This document shows positions 48,232 to 60,201 of a stretch of 64,000 bases of DNA, in pieces; within the stretch, counting starts at the first letter, position 1; each line of letters begins with the position of its first letter. The notes under the pieces were generated by a model. That model searched no databases and had not been told where the DNA came from. It was given only the letters and a program-made list of their open reading frames with translations. The translations under genes and the position numbers were made by a program. The DNA comes from Cavenderia fasciculata (Eukaryota; Evosea; Eumycetozoa; Acytosteliales; Cavenderiaceae), in assembly GCF_000203815.1 (NCBI RefSeq), contig NW_004457735.1:992001-1056000 (forward strand), written 5' to 3'.

Positions 48232-50432
48232 ATGAGTAGTAGAAGGAAACCTTATTGTCTATTTCTACTTTGCTTAATATTCATATTTTATATAAATGGT
48301 ATGATTAACAATAGAAGTAGAGTAGTTTAGAGTATATAGTATTAACAACATTGATTTGATTTTTGATTTGTTGATTTGATTTGATTAGTACCTACTATTG
48401 AATCTAAAGCCAACAAGATAGCAATCAATAATGACATTGTTGAAAACAACAACAAAAATGTAGTAGGCCAAATTGGAAATAATAATAACAACATAGGTAT
48501 TCGTCGTGGTGGTGACATTGACCCAAAGTCAACCGATAAGATGACTATTGGACCTGTCGATGGAAGAACAACTCAACTACCAACTACAACATCTGGAACT
48601 TCTGGACATAATACAACAACTGTCGATGGTACTTCATCGTCGTCACAAACCACCGATGATGCGACAAGTGGTGCTGCAACTAGTGGTGCTGCTGCATCTT
48701 CTTCATCAACACAAACAACTGGTGCAACTGGTGCGACTAGTGGAAGCAGCTCGACAAATACTGCTACTTCTGCTACTGCTACAGCTACAGCTACTGCTAC
48801 TACTGGTGGAAGCAGCTCAACCAATACGGCTACTACTGCTGGTGCAACTAGTGGAGGCTCGACAACAAATACTACTACTACTGCTACTGGTACTGCTACT
48901 GGTACTGGCAAATCAACTGGTGGGTCTACCAGTGGTGGAAGCAGCTCAACTGCTACCTCTGCTACAGCTACTGCTTCAACAACAGCAACAACAGCACCAT
49001 CAACTACAAACTCTACTACATCAACTTCCAATTCGACTGATACCACTACTGGTGGTGCAACTAGTAATTTAACGACTGGTGCAAGTGATGCTGGTACGGG
49101 AGGTAGTGGTTCTTCTTCGAGTGGATCAGACTCCAAGACATCTGGTGATTCATCGACTAAATCATCAACCTCGTCGGGATCATCAACAACTAATGATTCG
49201 ACAACTGGTCCAGCTCCAACAACTACAGCAACTACAACAGCAACTACAACAGCAACAACAACAGCAACTACAGCAACTACTACAGCAACAACAACAGCAA
49301 CAACAACAGCAACAACAACAGCAACTACAACTGGACCACCACCAACTACAACAACTGACACAAGTGGTTCTTCTGGATCTGGATCATCATCGACGACAGG
49401 TCCATCATCGGGTGACACTACATCAGGACATTCATCATCATCACATGATTCATCTGATTCTTCTTCATCTGGATCGGGATCATCAGGATCAGGATCATCA
49501 TCGTCAGGTGGAGATTGTGATCTTTGTCCAGCTGGTAGTTTTAGTAACAATGCAACAGTCAACAATTGTACACTTAAATGTGACGATGGTCACTGTACCA
49601 AGGGATTCCAATGCCCTTTATGTCCAGCCGGTACCTATTCATCAGAGCCAGGTACTTCGCTCTGTAACTTGTGTCCCGATGGAACGATTGCAGCACTCAA
49701 TGGACAAACAACTTGTGTCGCTTGCGATCCAGGTATGTCCAACAACCAATATCACACTGAATGCATTACTTGTCCAATCGGTTACTATGCCGAGGGAGGT
49801 GATGCTTGCACATCTTGCCCCGACGGCACAGTGAGTGATTCAGGATCATCGTTTTGCTACGAATGCAGTCCTGGAACCTACAGTAACCAACCACAGCTCA
49901 ACTGTAACGCTTGTCCATCAGGCACATACAGCAGCAACAGTGGACAGGGTGCCTGTACAGACTGCGGTCAAGGACATTACAATGGAAAGATAGGTCAAAC
50001 CAGTTTCTCAAGTTGCATCGTTTGTCCCGATGGCACCTATTGTCCAGAACCATCAAATTCAGTACCACTCGATTGTCCAGAAAACTCTTATTGTCCATCT
50101 GGTGCATCACAACCAACTTCTTGTAAAGCTTTTTTCTCTTCTTCTTCAAGTTCAAGTGTAAGCATAGAAAAAAAAATATATGAAATATTATTATTATTAT
50201 TATTATTAGTTTCCTAACTAACCCTTTTGTTTTCTATCTATCAATTTAGTCATGTACACCAAACAAATATCTTTATATTTTCGTATTTGGAGGAACTGGA
50301 TTGGTTATCGTTGCAGTTATTATTATTTTCAAGTATAATCAACACAAGAGACATCAAAAGAAACAACAAGAATCTGAAGTTGAAAGATTAATTCCAAAAC
50401 CAATGGATGGCCCAGAATATGGAGGTTTCTAA
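48232..50432 (+). CDS. Cell-surface type I protein: Thr/Ser mucin-like region, Cys-rich repeats, TM
   Basis: Three exons, 48232-48298, 48389-50157 and 50250-50432, phases 1 and 0, 672 aa. The short first exon encodes a signal peptide (RRKPYCLFLLCLIFIFYIN). The next roughly 300 residues are almost only Thr, Ser, Ala and Gly (TTATATTAT-type repeats) and must be heavily O-glycosylated if secreted. Residues about 425-600 are Cys-rich units of the 'CPAGTYSSEPGTSLCNLCPDGT' type, spaced like TNF-receptor or ephrin-receptor GCC2/GCC3 repeats. After a poly-Ser spacer the third exon gives a membrane segment (YLYIFVFGGTGLVIVAVIIIF) and a short basic cytosolic tail (KYNQHKRHQKKQQ). The layout suggests an adhesion or receptor-like stalk protein; no ligand is implied. 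The Thr-rich part looks fast-evolving. Confidence 0.85.
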
Positions 50433-50888
50433 AAAAAAAAAACAAATAACAAATCAAAACAAATAATAACAAATAATCATTTTCCTTTTGTAAAATACAT
50501 TAATAATAATAATATCCAACACCAACAACAACAACAACAACAAAAAATTGTTTAGAATTACTAAAGTTGATTTTAAATGAATCAATACTACACACACACA
50601 CAACAACCAAAACTATATTTCAAAAACCAAAAAATTAACTAGGATCACTTTGTTTCCGGATAAGAATCAAATAACTAGTTATTTTCGATCGTAACTATTA
50701 TAATTACACCACACCAAAAATACATCATACCCACCCATCTCTTTTAATTTGATGGATTCCAAATTTGAATAAATAATATATCCATCCAATTCCAATTCCA
50801 AATCCAAATCCCAAGCAAAGTTTGGTTACCAATAGTTATATTCTATTATATATTCGTCGTGTTTCGTTCGTTTCTTTCTATATTGTAT
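50433..50888. other. 3' flank of the mucin-like gene
   Basis: AT-rich, with a CAACAA run near 50523-50545. No gene is seen before the small minus-strand frame that ends at 50889. Confidence 0.5.
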
Positions 50889-51065
50889 TTATTTTTCTAT
50901 TTTTAATTCTAATAATTTATACAAAATACTTTTCAAGTACTTTGCCCAAATTATATTAGCTATACCCAAACCTATACCATATGAAACACCAGAGAAAAAT
51001 GATACTGCAAACGTATTTTTATATTTAATCCATGCTTTCTTCATATCTTTTGTTCTTGATGCCAT
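50889..51065 (-). CDS. Small 58-aa predicted membrane protein
   Basis: An uninterrupted frame from ATG (51065) to TAA. The basic, amphipathic N-terminus (MASRTKDMKKAWIKYKN) is followed by one Gly-rich hydrophobic stretch (TFAVSFFSGVSYGIGLGIANIIWA) and a charged tail with Leu/Lys (YLKSILYKLLELKIEK). The evenly spaced Gly residues (SGVSYGIGLG) resemble packing motifs of small inner-membrane proteins of mitochondria. I know of no family name, so this is only a resemblance. Base composition inside the frame is clearly less AT-biased than in the flanks, and the codons are those used by neighbours. It is short and no homologue was checked, so it remains a good candidate and not a certainty. Confidence 0.6.
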   Translation of the reverse strand: MASRTKDMKKAWIKYKNTFAVSFFSGVSYGIGLGIANIIWAKYLKSILYKLLELKIEK

Positions 51066-51692
51066 GACTCCTCTCTACTCTATTTTTCAATGTTTTGTGA
51101 ATATATCTAAATGTTTGTTTGTTTGTTTGTTTGTTTATAACTAAAGTTTGAATCAATATATTTATCATTCTAGTCAATATAATCAAATGATTGATTTGGA
51201 TCATTGAAAGGTCTTGTCTAAAACATACATGAATGAATGTGATCTACAAATTTCAATTGAAAGATCAATATGCTATATACAATGGGGTAGTAGATGAATG
51301 ATTGTGTATGTTTCTTAGGTTTGTATGTAATAATAATAGTAGAAACAACTTATAATGCGGTTGTAATAAATAATAGATGCATGAAACGCATTTTAATCAT
51401 CACCGCCCTTTTTTTAATTTTTTTAAATAATAATGGTTTCAAGAATAGCATGTTCACACTTTATTCATATCATTGAGTCTACTCTTGCTTGTTATAGATA
51501 TCATCATCTTCATCTTAAAAGTTAGCATTGAAGAACCATTTGTAAATAGGTTCGATCAGATATTAGATAAAGATTACAGAGTATAGATATTAGATAGTAG
51601 TGACAAGGTGGTAAAGAAGACATTGATTGATTGGTCATAGCAACTCATCTATAATAGTAACAATAACAACAAACTATATATATAAGTCAATC
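51066..51692. other. Divergent promoter interval upstream of DDB1
   Basis: AT-rich, with a TTTG run (51113-51133). It should contain the promoters of the divergent small gene and of DDB1. No element could be named. Confidence 0.5.
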
Positions 51693-54600
51693 ATGTCATA
51701 CAACTTTATAACAACTGTTCACAAACCAACAGCAGTTACTGAATCAGTAACAGGTCATTTTACATCACCAAATGAAAAGAATTTGATCATCTCGTACGTA
51801 ACAATATATATTCTGTATCTTTTAATTGGTTATTAATAATGTGTTTGTTTTAAAAAGTAAATGCACAAAGATTGAAATATTTACTTTAGCACCTGAAGGA
51901 CTTGTTCCTATTTTGGAAACTAATATCTATGGTAGAATTTCAAATATGAAGTTGTTTAGTGTTCATGTATGAATCGATAAATTGGTGTGATATATATATA
52001 TATATATATAATATTCTAATCTAACCTTTTCTCTTCTTTTTACTTTATCTCTATAGGGAGAAAAACAAGAATTATTATTTATATTGACAGAAAGATTTAA
52101 ATATTGTGTATTATCGTATGATGCAGAAAAGAAGGAATTGATAACAAGAGCAAGTGGAGAGGCTGATGATAGTATTGGTCGACCTGCCGACTCTGGGCAA
52201 TTGGCAATCATCGACCCCGATAGCAAAGTATTGGCACTTCATTTGTACGAAGGGTTATTAAAGATCATTCCCATTGAAAAGGGGACACTCAAGACTGCGT
52301 ACAATGTGAGACTGCAAGAGTTGCAAGTCATAGACATTGTATTCATCGCACCCACCAACAACCAACCAACACTGGCCGTTCTCTCAAAGGACACAAGAGA
52401 CTCTAAAAATGTAAACACCTATATCCTCTCACTCAAGGACAAAGAGTTGATTGAGAGTGCCAACACCTGGGCACAGTCAAATGTAGAGGACGGTGCATCC
52501 AAGTTGATTGCACACCAAAATGGATTGTTGGTGGTTGGCGAGACACTGGTCAGTTTCCTCAAACCTACCAGCTCACCACGCACCATCCCGATAGCAGGTA
52601 CTCGCATCACTGCAGTTGGACGAGTTGACAAGGACAAGTTTTTGTTTGGCGACCATTTGGGACAACTCTACTTTTTACTCTTATCGCAAAACGAAAAGGA
52701 ACTTCGATTTGAAAAGCTTGGTGAGACGTGTACGGCAAGTACCATCTCCTATCTCGATAGTGGTGTTGTGTTTATAGGATCGGCACTTGGAGACAGCCAG
52801 TTGATTCGTCTGCTCTCGGATCGTGATCCAAACACCAATAGCTATGTGACCGTCCTCGACACCTTTGCAAATCTCGGACCTATTCCCGACTTTTGTTTGG
52901 TCGACATTGAAAAGCAAGGACAGAATCAAATTGTAGCGTGTTCGGGTGGATTCAAGGAAGGATCGCTCCGAGTCATTCGTAATGGTATTGGTATTACCGA
53001 ACAGGCATCGATTGATCTACCAGGCATCAAAGCTATCTGGTCGTTGGCAAGAGGTTCCGACCGTTATCTCATCCTCTCCTTTATCTCTTCGACCAAAGTA
53101 CTCGAATTCCAAGGTGAAGATATTGAAGAAACTGAAATAGCAGGATTCGATCTACAATCACCAACCCTCTATTGTGGCAATGTCGCAGACAAACAAATAC
53201 TTCAAATTTCAACCAGCGGTATCTATTTGGTAGATCATGAAACTAATCTAAATTATGATGTTTGGAAACCATCCTCTGGTTCAATTAATCTTGCCTCCCA
53301 TCAAGGAAATCAAATCTTAATCTCTTTTGGTAAAACTTTAATTTATTTTGAAATTAAAGATCAAAAAATTATTAAACTCAAGTAAGAAATTGAAATAATT
53401 AAAACATATAATTTAGATTTGATTATTAACCAATAATATATTATATATAAATATATATTTAACCATATTTTTTTTATTCATTTTCTATTTTTTAGAGAAC
53501 TAGAAATGGAATTTGAAATTTCATGTTTGGATATATCATCATTTCAAGTAGGAGAGAGATCAAAGATTTGTGTTGTTGGTCTTTGGACAGATATATCGTT
53601 GAGAATTTTATCTTTACCAACTTTGGAACAAGTACATAAAGAAAATTTGGGAGGTGAGGTCATTCCAAGATCAGTCTTGATGATTGCGTTTGAAGGTATC
53701 AATTATTTATTATGTTCACTTGGTGATGGTCATCTTTTTAACTTTATTGTCGATACTATAAATAATACTCTTCATGAAAGAAAAAAGGTTTCACTTGGTA
53801 ATCAACCAATTATTTTATCAAAGTATGGAGTAAAAAAGATATCTTTATAATCATTAATCAATTCTAAATTATTTATTATTTTTCTATTTTTTTTTAGATT
53901 CCAATTAAAAGGTACAGTAAATGTATTTGCATCATCGGATAGACCAACTGTAATTTATAGTAGTAATAGAAAATTATTATATTCAGTGGTTAATCTAAAG
54001 GTTGTGGTTGGGGTATGTTCATTTGACTCTGAAGTTTTCCGTGATTGTATTGCCATTGCAACAGACAAGACACTGTCGATTGGACACATTGACGATATTC
54101 AAAGATTGCACATTAAAAAAATAGATCTTGGTGGCGAGTTTGCACGTAGAATTGCACATGTCGAAGCACATCAATGCTATGCTCTCATCACCATCAGACC
54201 AGATGAATCTGGTTTGGAAGAGAGCGAAACTGAACAAAATTTCATTAGAATCGTCAATCAACAAACATTTGAAACCATTGTAAAATATCCCCTCAAAGAA
54301 AATGAATATGGTTGGACTATTTTAAGTACAAACTTTAAAGAAACTTTGACATCTAATTCATCTTCAACATCATCATCTACTTCAACAACTTCAACAACTT
54401 CTACCTCTGGAAGAAGAAGATTACCAACAACAACAACAACAACAACAACGAGCAATGATGAAGAAGAACAAAGTGAATATATTGTTGTGGGAACGACATA
54501 CCATTGTCACGATCGAAAAGAGTGTGGAAGAATATTGGTTTTCAAGATGATTGATAGTCGATTGATATTGTTGGATGAGACGACTGTACGTGGTAGCATC

Positions 54601-55465
54601 TTTTGCATGATTGCATTCAATGGTCAGTTGTTGGTTGCCATCAACAAGAGTGTCCACAGATACACCTGGAGTGGCGACTCGAGCTCAGGCAAGCTCACAG
54701 GCGAAGAGATATACGGTGGACACACTGCTTCGCTCTATTTGGCGGGAAGAGGTGACTTTGTGTTGGTGGGTGACATGATGAAGTCAATGGCTCTCCTCCA
54801 AGCGTCTGGAAAGGATGTAAAGGAGTTGTCGCGAAGTTCACAACCATTCTGGTTGACAGGACTCACGTTTATTGACGATGACACCTATCTCGGATCAGAC
54901 AACTCGTACAACCTCATCTTGATGAAAAAGAATACGGAAACTGCCAACGAGGTTGACAGCCAACTACTCGACAACATTGGACACATCCATACTGGCGAGT
55001 TTATCAATCGTTTCCACCATGGTACTCTTGCCACACTCACCGATGTCGATTCACCCAAACCAAACTCTATCATTTTCGCCACCATCAGTGGTTGCATTGG
55101 CGTCATTTCAACCATTTCAAAGCAAGATTACGATTTCTTTTCAAAATTACAAGTTGGTTTAAATAGAGTTATTAGAGGAATTGGTGGTTTTTCTCATGAT
55201 CGGTATGAAACAAGATCTTATTTATTAATTTATTATATTATTAATTACTGACATTTTATTATTTCTTAATTTTATTTGTAGTTGGAGATCATTCCAAAAT
55301 GAGCATATTTCAAATATAGAATCACGTAATTTTATCGATGGAGATTTGGTTGAACAATTTTTACATCTTCGTCATGACAAGATGTTAGAAGTAACCAAGG
55401 ATATGGATATTTCAATCGAAGATACATATAAAAAGATTGAAACAACAATGCAAAGTATTAGATAA
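51693..55465 (+). CDS. repE: DDB1, UV-damaged DNA-binding protein 1 / CUL4 adaptor
   Basis: Six exons, 51693-51793, 51858-51966, 52057-53381, 53496-53822, 53898-55202 and 55282-55465. All phases agree, giving 1116 aa (human protein 1140). Strongly conserved blocks are [90 protein letters not shown], and a C-terminus with [10 protein letters not shown]...[12 protein letters not shown]. These match the three beta-propellers and helical tail of DDB1, known as repE in Dictyostelium. The protein links CUL4 to WD40 substrate receptors and recognises UV lesions with DDB2. A Ser/Thr-rich insert of about 50 residues (near 54350-54470) interrupts a propeller loop. Introns are 64 to 114 bases. Confidence 0.97.
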
Positions 55466-57077
55466 AATAATAATAATAATAAAACACACAACATACAATA
55501 GAAAAATAGTAGTAAATATACATATATGGATTGTATGTTGCCAAATATTTCGATGATTGGTTGATATAGTCTGGATTGTAATTTAGTAAATATACGACGA
55601 AACAAATCGGTTGGTTCAAATTTTATGTCGATTCAATGTCGCAGACGATTGAACAACAATGACGATCATTGTTGTTATTGTTCTTGTTGTGGGAGTCGTG
55701 TTTATTGATTCCAGAACAGACTATTGAATTCGATCAACCCCCACATGAATATGAGTAACCACTAGTAAATCAATTTAAATTTACAGTACTTTATAAATAT
55801 TCTATATTTGGATGATACTTTTATCGGTTTCAATCAATATCAATTATCAATTAATTTAATACGATTGTATATTAATAATATCTTTATTTAGCTTGTTTTT
55901 AAAAATATACTACTTTTATTTGGGTTGTTCTTTTTTTAAAACAAAGCGTGAAAACCAAGCCATTTTTCTTTCTTTGATTAAACAAACAAATATAGAGAGA
56001 GAGATACGGATACGATTACAAACTTTTCTTTTGCTGCTCTTTTATTGTAAAATGTGGATAGACTGTATTCAATAGCAATAAGAATACCCGTATCAACAAT
56101 CAACAATCAACAATCAACAATCAACGACCATTGCTAGAATTCTCACTTTTCATTGTCGAGAGAGGAATGTGCATATCATCGGTGGTTGTGGTGGTTGTGT
56201 TGATTGATCCTCTTTCCCTTTTCCCCCTCTCCTTACCTACCCTTCACAATCATGTGAAGTGGTTGAAAAATATCATAATACCCCCCTCTCTCCCTCCCTA
56301 CCAACCACAACCCAACAAACATAAGCAAGCAGAAACCATCATCATATTTGCGATGCGTATCAATTTAACGGGAGGAAGAGGAGGAAGAGGGAGGAGCAGT
56401 ATATTCATATTCTCTCTCTATCGTGTGTGTTTGGATATAAAAATAGATGGGTTGGGTTCAGTCAAATTCCATCCTATCAGTTGATGTTATGTTGTTGGAT
56501 GATTGATATCGATTTGATGGTAGTGACATCCACTACGCTACTCTACGTACAACAAACATATCTTACCGTGTGGTTAGGGATTAATGCACTATACACCCTT
56601 TAAGGGGGGGGCGGTGCAACTAGATATGAACACCACCCTACCTACCCACCCCCAACAACCAATTTATATTTTAATAGACTGTTGATGAGATGAGAATAAT
56701 TACCCATCCAACTTGATGATCATCACCCAACATCAACAACCAAGAACAACAACAAAAACATTAAATGGAATTAATTTGAATCAATGTTTGTTTGATTTTT
56801 TTAATTTGATAAAAACAGAAACACAACACATTTGTGATCACAAACAACAATCTATTAAATTTACTTTCTTTTCTTTCTTTTAACTGCCACCACAAACTAG
56901 TAATTTAATTAACTTACTCCTTACTCCTTACTTTTATTATTTGTTTGTTCCCATTTTTTTAATTTAATTTCCCCAACCATTTATTTATTTATTTATCCCA
57001 ACAATTTAAATTAATTTTAATTTATAATTTCACTAAACATTGTACAATACTTAAATCATAATAATAATAATTAAAAA
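55466..57077. other. 1.6-kb intergenic region upstream of the Psi-family gene
   Basis: No gene is supported. It contains a 25-bp palindrome with an 11-base stem (55652-55676), a run of four or five CAACAAT-type units (56094-56124), a G-rich AGGGGGGGGC run (about 56602-56612), pyrimidine tracts (56220-56320) and AT-rich sequence toward the start codon. Confidence 0.5.
55652..55676. repeat. Perfect inverted repeat with 11-bp arms
   Basis: AACAACAATGA, a CGA spacer, then TCATTGTTGTT. It lies about 190 bases past the DDB1 stop codon and could form a hairpin in RNA. Confidence 0.8.
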
Positions 57078-59432
57078 ATGAGGTTTTTAATCTCACTTGT
57101 ATTTTCTTTAATATTAATAATTGGTAATTATTTTAAAAAGAAATAATCAAATCTTTTCAATATCCTATTGAATATTTAATATTAATATGTAACTCTTGAT
57201 TTACTATTTTATTTTATTTTTAATTAGGATTATCTAGATCACAGAATGTTATCAAAGTACCTATTACCATTTTTGATCATCATCCATCATTGAATCCAGA
57301 TTTCGAATATCCTCAATATGGATCATTAACAAAAGGATTGGTAGAGGATATTTTAGGAAAGGACAGTCTTCCAGTTCTCAAAAAAAATTATCCAGCTAGT
57401 GGTTTGATCACGAGCCAACAAACATTCAATCAATGGTTTGTACCAGTCAAAGGAGTCAACTTGGGTGTCATTAGTACATTGGATTTCCAAAAGAGTACAA
57501 CAGACGGCAGCAAATATTCCATAAACAACGATGCATTCTTTCCAATCGATAATATGGGTTTAGATTCACTCAAAAATGAATCTGGTTATATATATCGTCG
57601 TTATGCTGATGAGCAAGGAAACTATCACAATTATCATTTCTGTTTACATATGCAATCAAACTTTTATTATAGAGTAAGAAAATAATATTTATTTTAATAT
57701 TTATTTATTAATTAATTAAATTTTTAGGGTACAGAATCATTTACATTTAAAGGTGATGATGATGTTTGGTTGTTTATTAATAACAAGTTGGTTGTTGATC
57801 TTGGTGGTATTCATACCCAAGCAAACCAAACTATTAATTTTAAAGATTTGGGTCTAGTTTCAACTGAAGTATGTTTAAACAAAAAAAAAAAAAAATTAAA
57901 AGAAGTACTTTTAATTTAAATTAACTAATTCTTCTTCCTATTTATTTTTCTAGAATAAACCAGTTAAATTTGATTTCTTTTATTGTGAAAGACATACCTA
58001 TGCATCAGAGATTGAAATTGAAACTGAATTGGAATTCTTGTGTCTTAGAAAAGATTATTGTGGAATTTGTGGTGGATCTGGTTCAGAGTGTTGTAATCCT
58101 AATGTCGATTGTTCAGACAATGATCCATGTACCGTAGATGCTTGTCCATCTGTCAGCACTCCCGATATTACTGAAGCCAACTGGAAAACCAAGTGTGTAC
58201 ACACTCCCATCACTTGCTCTGCTCCAGACAGATGTCACAACTCTGCCTGCTCCAATGGAACCTGTGTCGTATCAGATGTTGTTTGTCCAGAAAAACCATG
58301 TTCAAAGAGCTACTGTAACAAAGACTCTGGATGTGGTTACACAGCCACAGAATGCAAGCCAGCCGACAAGTGTACCAACGCTGCCTGTGATCCAAGCACT
58401 GGAGCCTGTAAATCTACCCCAATATCATGTAACGACAATAACCCTTGTACCATTGACAGTTGTGACCCGGCTGTTGGATGTTTGTTCAAGGCCAAGTGTC
58501 AGAAAGCTGGTGATTGTCAAAAGGATGTTTGTTCACCAACTGGAGAATGTAGTATAGAGACCATTCCAGAAGGGCAATGTGTATGTGACTGTCCTCGTAC
58601 TGGTTGCGAAGATTTCAAGTGTAATCCAGGTTCAAAGTGTACCAAGACACCAAAGGTTTACAGCGATGGTAATCTCTGTACCAAGGATGAATGTGTTCCA
58701 CTCTCTACCAATACCTCGGAGCCCAGGTTCACCCCGATCGTATGTGCTGCCAGCACAGATCCATGTTTTGTTTCACAATGTGATCCTGCCAAGGGATGTG
58801 TTCCAGTACCCATCAATTGTGACGATGGCAATCCATGCTCGATCGACACTTGTGTCGCTGGTAAGTGTGTCAATACCTTGGACACTTGCTCCGATGGCAA
58901 TCCATGTACTGAAGACCACTGCAATGCCACTCTTGGTGCCTGTCAACACACACCCATTCCATGCAACAACACTGATATTTGTATGGTTGGTACTTGCAGT
59001 TCAGCCAATGGTTCATGTACCTACGCACCCAAAGTATGTCCAGACCCAGCCGGCAAATTCTGCGAGGTCGGTTATTGTGATCCATTGGCTGGCTGCATCT
59101 TCATCCCAAGAAAGTGTGTTGCCGACAACCCCGAGTGTCAAAAGTCTGTCTGTAACGAAGACGCCAAAAAGTGTGACGAGACCAGCTTTAGTCCCACGCC
59201 TTACAAGTGTCTCTCGACAGCCGCCAAAGCAGGTGTTATTGGTGGTGCAGCCATTGCTGGTATCGTCATTGGTGGTGCCGTCGCACTAGGTCTCGCTGCA
59301 TTTGGTGGAAAGAAGGGTTACGACTATTGGAAGAACACTCAACAACAAAAGATGACCACTTCCAATGCCAACCCACTCTATGAAAAGAATCCAAACAATG
59401 GTGAAAATCCACTCTACACTTCAAATGGATAG
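57078..59432 (+). CDS. Psi-family PA14 / Cys-rich membrane protein with NPLY tail motifs
   Basis: Four exons, 57078-57123, 57228-57673, 57728-57868 and 57954-59432, phases 1, 0 and 0, 703 aa. Exon 1 is a signal peptide ([15 protein letters not shown]). Residues about 20-240 form a PA14/fibro-slime-type domain: [41 protein letters not shown], and [12 protein letters not shown]. Then about 400 residues of CTDC-type Cys-rich repeats follow ([26 protein letters not shown]). A Gly-rich membrane segment ([24 protein letters not shown]) leads to a short cytosolic tail with two NPLY motifs. This is the architecture of the dictyostelid Psi family (prespore-inducing factor relatives). The tail and Gly-rich helix recall the Sib adhesion proteins, whose NPxY tails bind talin. 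The role is likely cell-surface sensing or adhesion. Confidence 0.9.
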
Positions 59433-59934
59433 AGTTAATTAAAACAACAAGAAAAAAAGATTAGAAAAGAAAAGAAAAGAAAACAACAAAAAAGAAACAA
59501 ATCCAATCAGATCACTCTTTGTAAAATTAATTTACTTATTATTTATTATCTCTACTACTTTTTAAAAACAACAATCATTCAAACCAATCATTCATATTAA
59601 TAATTCCAAAATACACATTATAATATTAAAATATATTTATTAAATAAATAAACAAAAAAAAAAAAATTAAAACAATCAAACAAATATATCACCAAGATCA
59701 AGATTAACTTGATTTACGCATGGGACACGGACAATTCCAATGACCAAACATGGAATTCAGACTGCAGTATTCCGAAATCAAAGATCTTTTCAAAATTCAA
59801 AGAGATATTTTTTAAACACTAAAACCATTGACATCCCTTGCAGCAGTGCCTTTTCATCTTAGTCTCTTATCTCTTCTCTCTCATTTTCTTACTATCTATT
59901 TGTATAACTACTCTTTGAATAACAAATTTGTATC
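59433..59934. other. Intergenic region, 3' flank of the Psi-family gene
   Basis: AT-rich, with A-rich runs just past the stop. From 59690 onward the composition is more mixed. The last 100 bases or so would be the promoter of the small gene at 59935. Nothing else is recognisable. Confidence 0.5.
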
Positions 59935-60159
59935 ATGTCTTTTAAACTTAAGGATGACGGTCTCCCAGGTAGGTAAACAGGAGGTGGTATACACCTATCA
60001 AGTTTTAAAGAAGCATAAACAAATCAGAATTAACAATAGTTTCACTTTATTAAAACAGGAGGAAAAGGTAAACCTGGAGGAAGAGGATTTGTTCCACCTC
60101 CTCCAAATCCACCTCCAAGAAATGGCGGAGGTCAAACTGGAAACCCTTTCAACTCTTAA
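59935..60159 (+). CDS. Tiny two-exon Gly/Pro-rich protein, copy A (44 aa)
   Basis: Exons are 59935-59968 and 60059-60159, with a GTAGGT...ACAG intron in phase 1. The product is 44 aa: MSFKLKDDGLPGGKGKPGG..., then PPPPNPPP, then NGGGQTGNPFNS. It is a paralogue of the 47-aa gene at 61476-61701: both first exons are exactly 34 bases and end CCCAG, both introns sit at the same codon, and both proteins read MSF..., GKPGG and GGGQ-x-NPF. The matched exon lengths and phases make it a real gene despite its size. There is no signal peptide or membrane segment. I do not know the family. Charged and Gly-rich proteins of this kind are often highly expressed and developmentally regulated in dictyostelids, but that is only an analogy. 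Confidence 0.75.
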
Positions 60160-60201
60160 AAAGTCTAAAAACAGCAACTTTTGTACCAATAAAAACTAAC
60201 A

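Noticed and set aside
48573-49565. 330-codon minus-strand Val/Asp-rich frame
   Set aside because: It is the antisense of the Thr/Ser repeats of the mucin-like gene; repeats keep all frames open.
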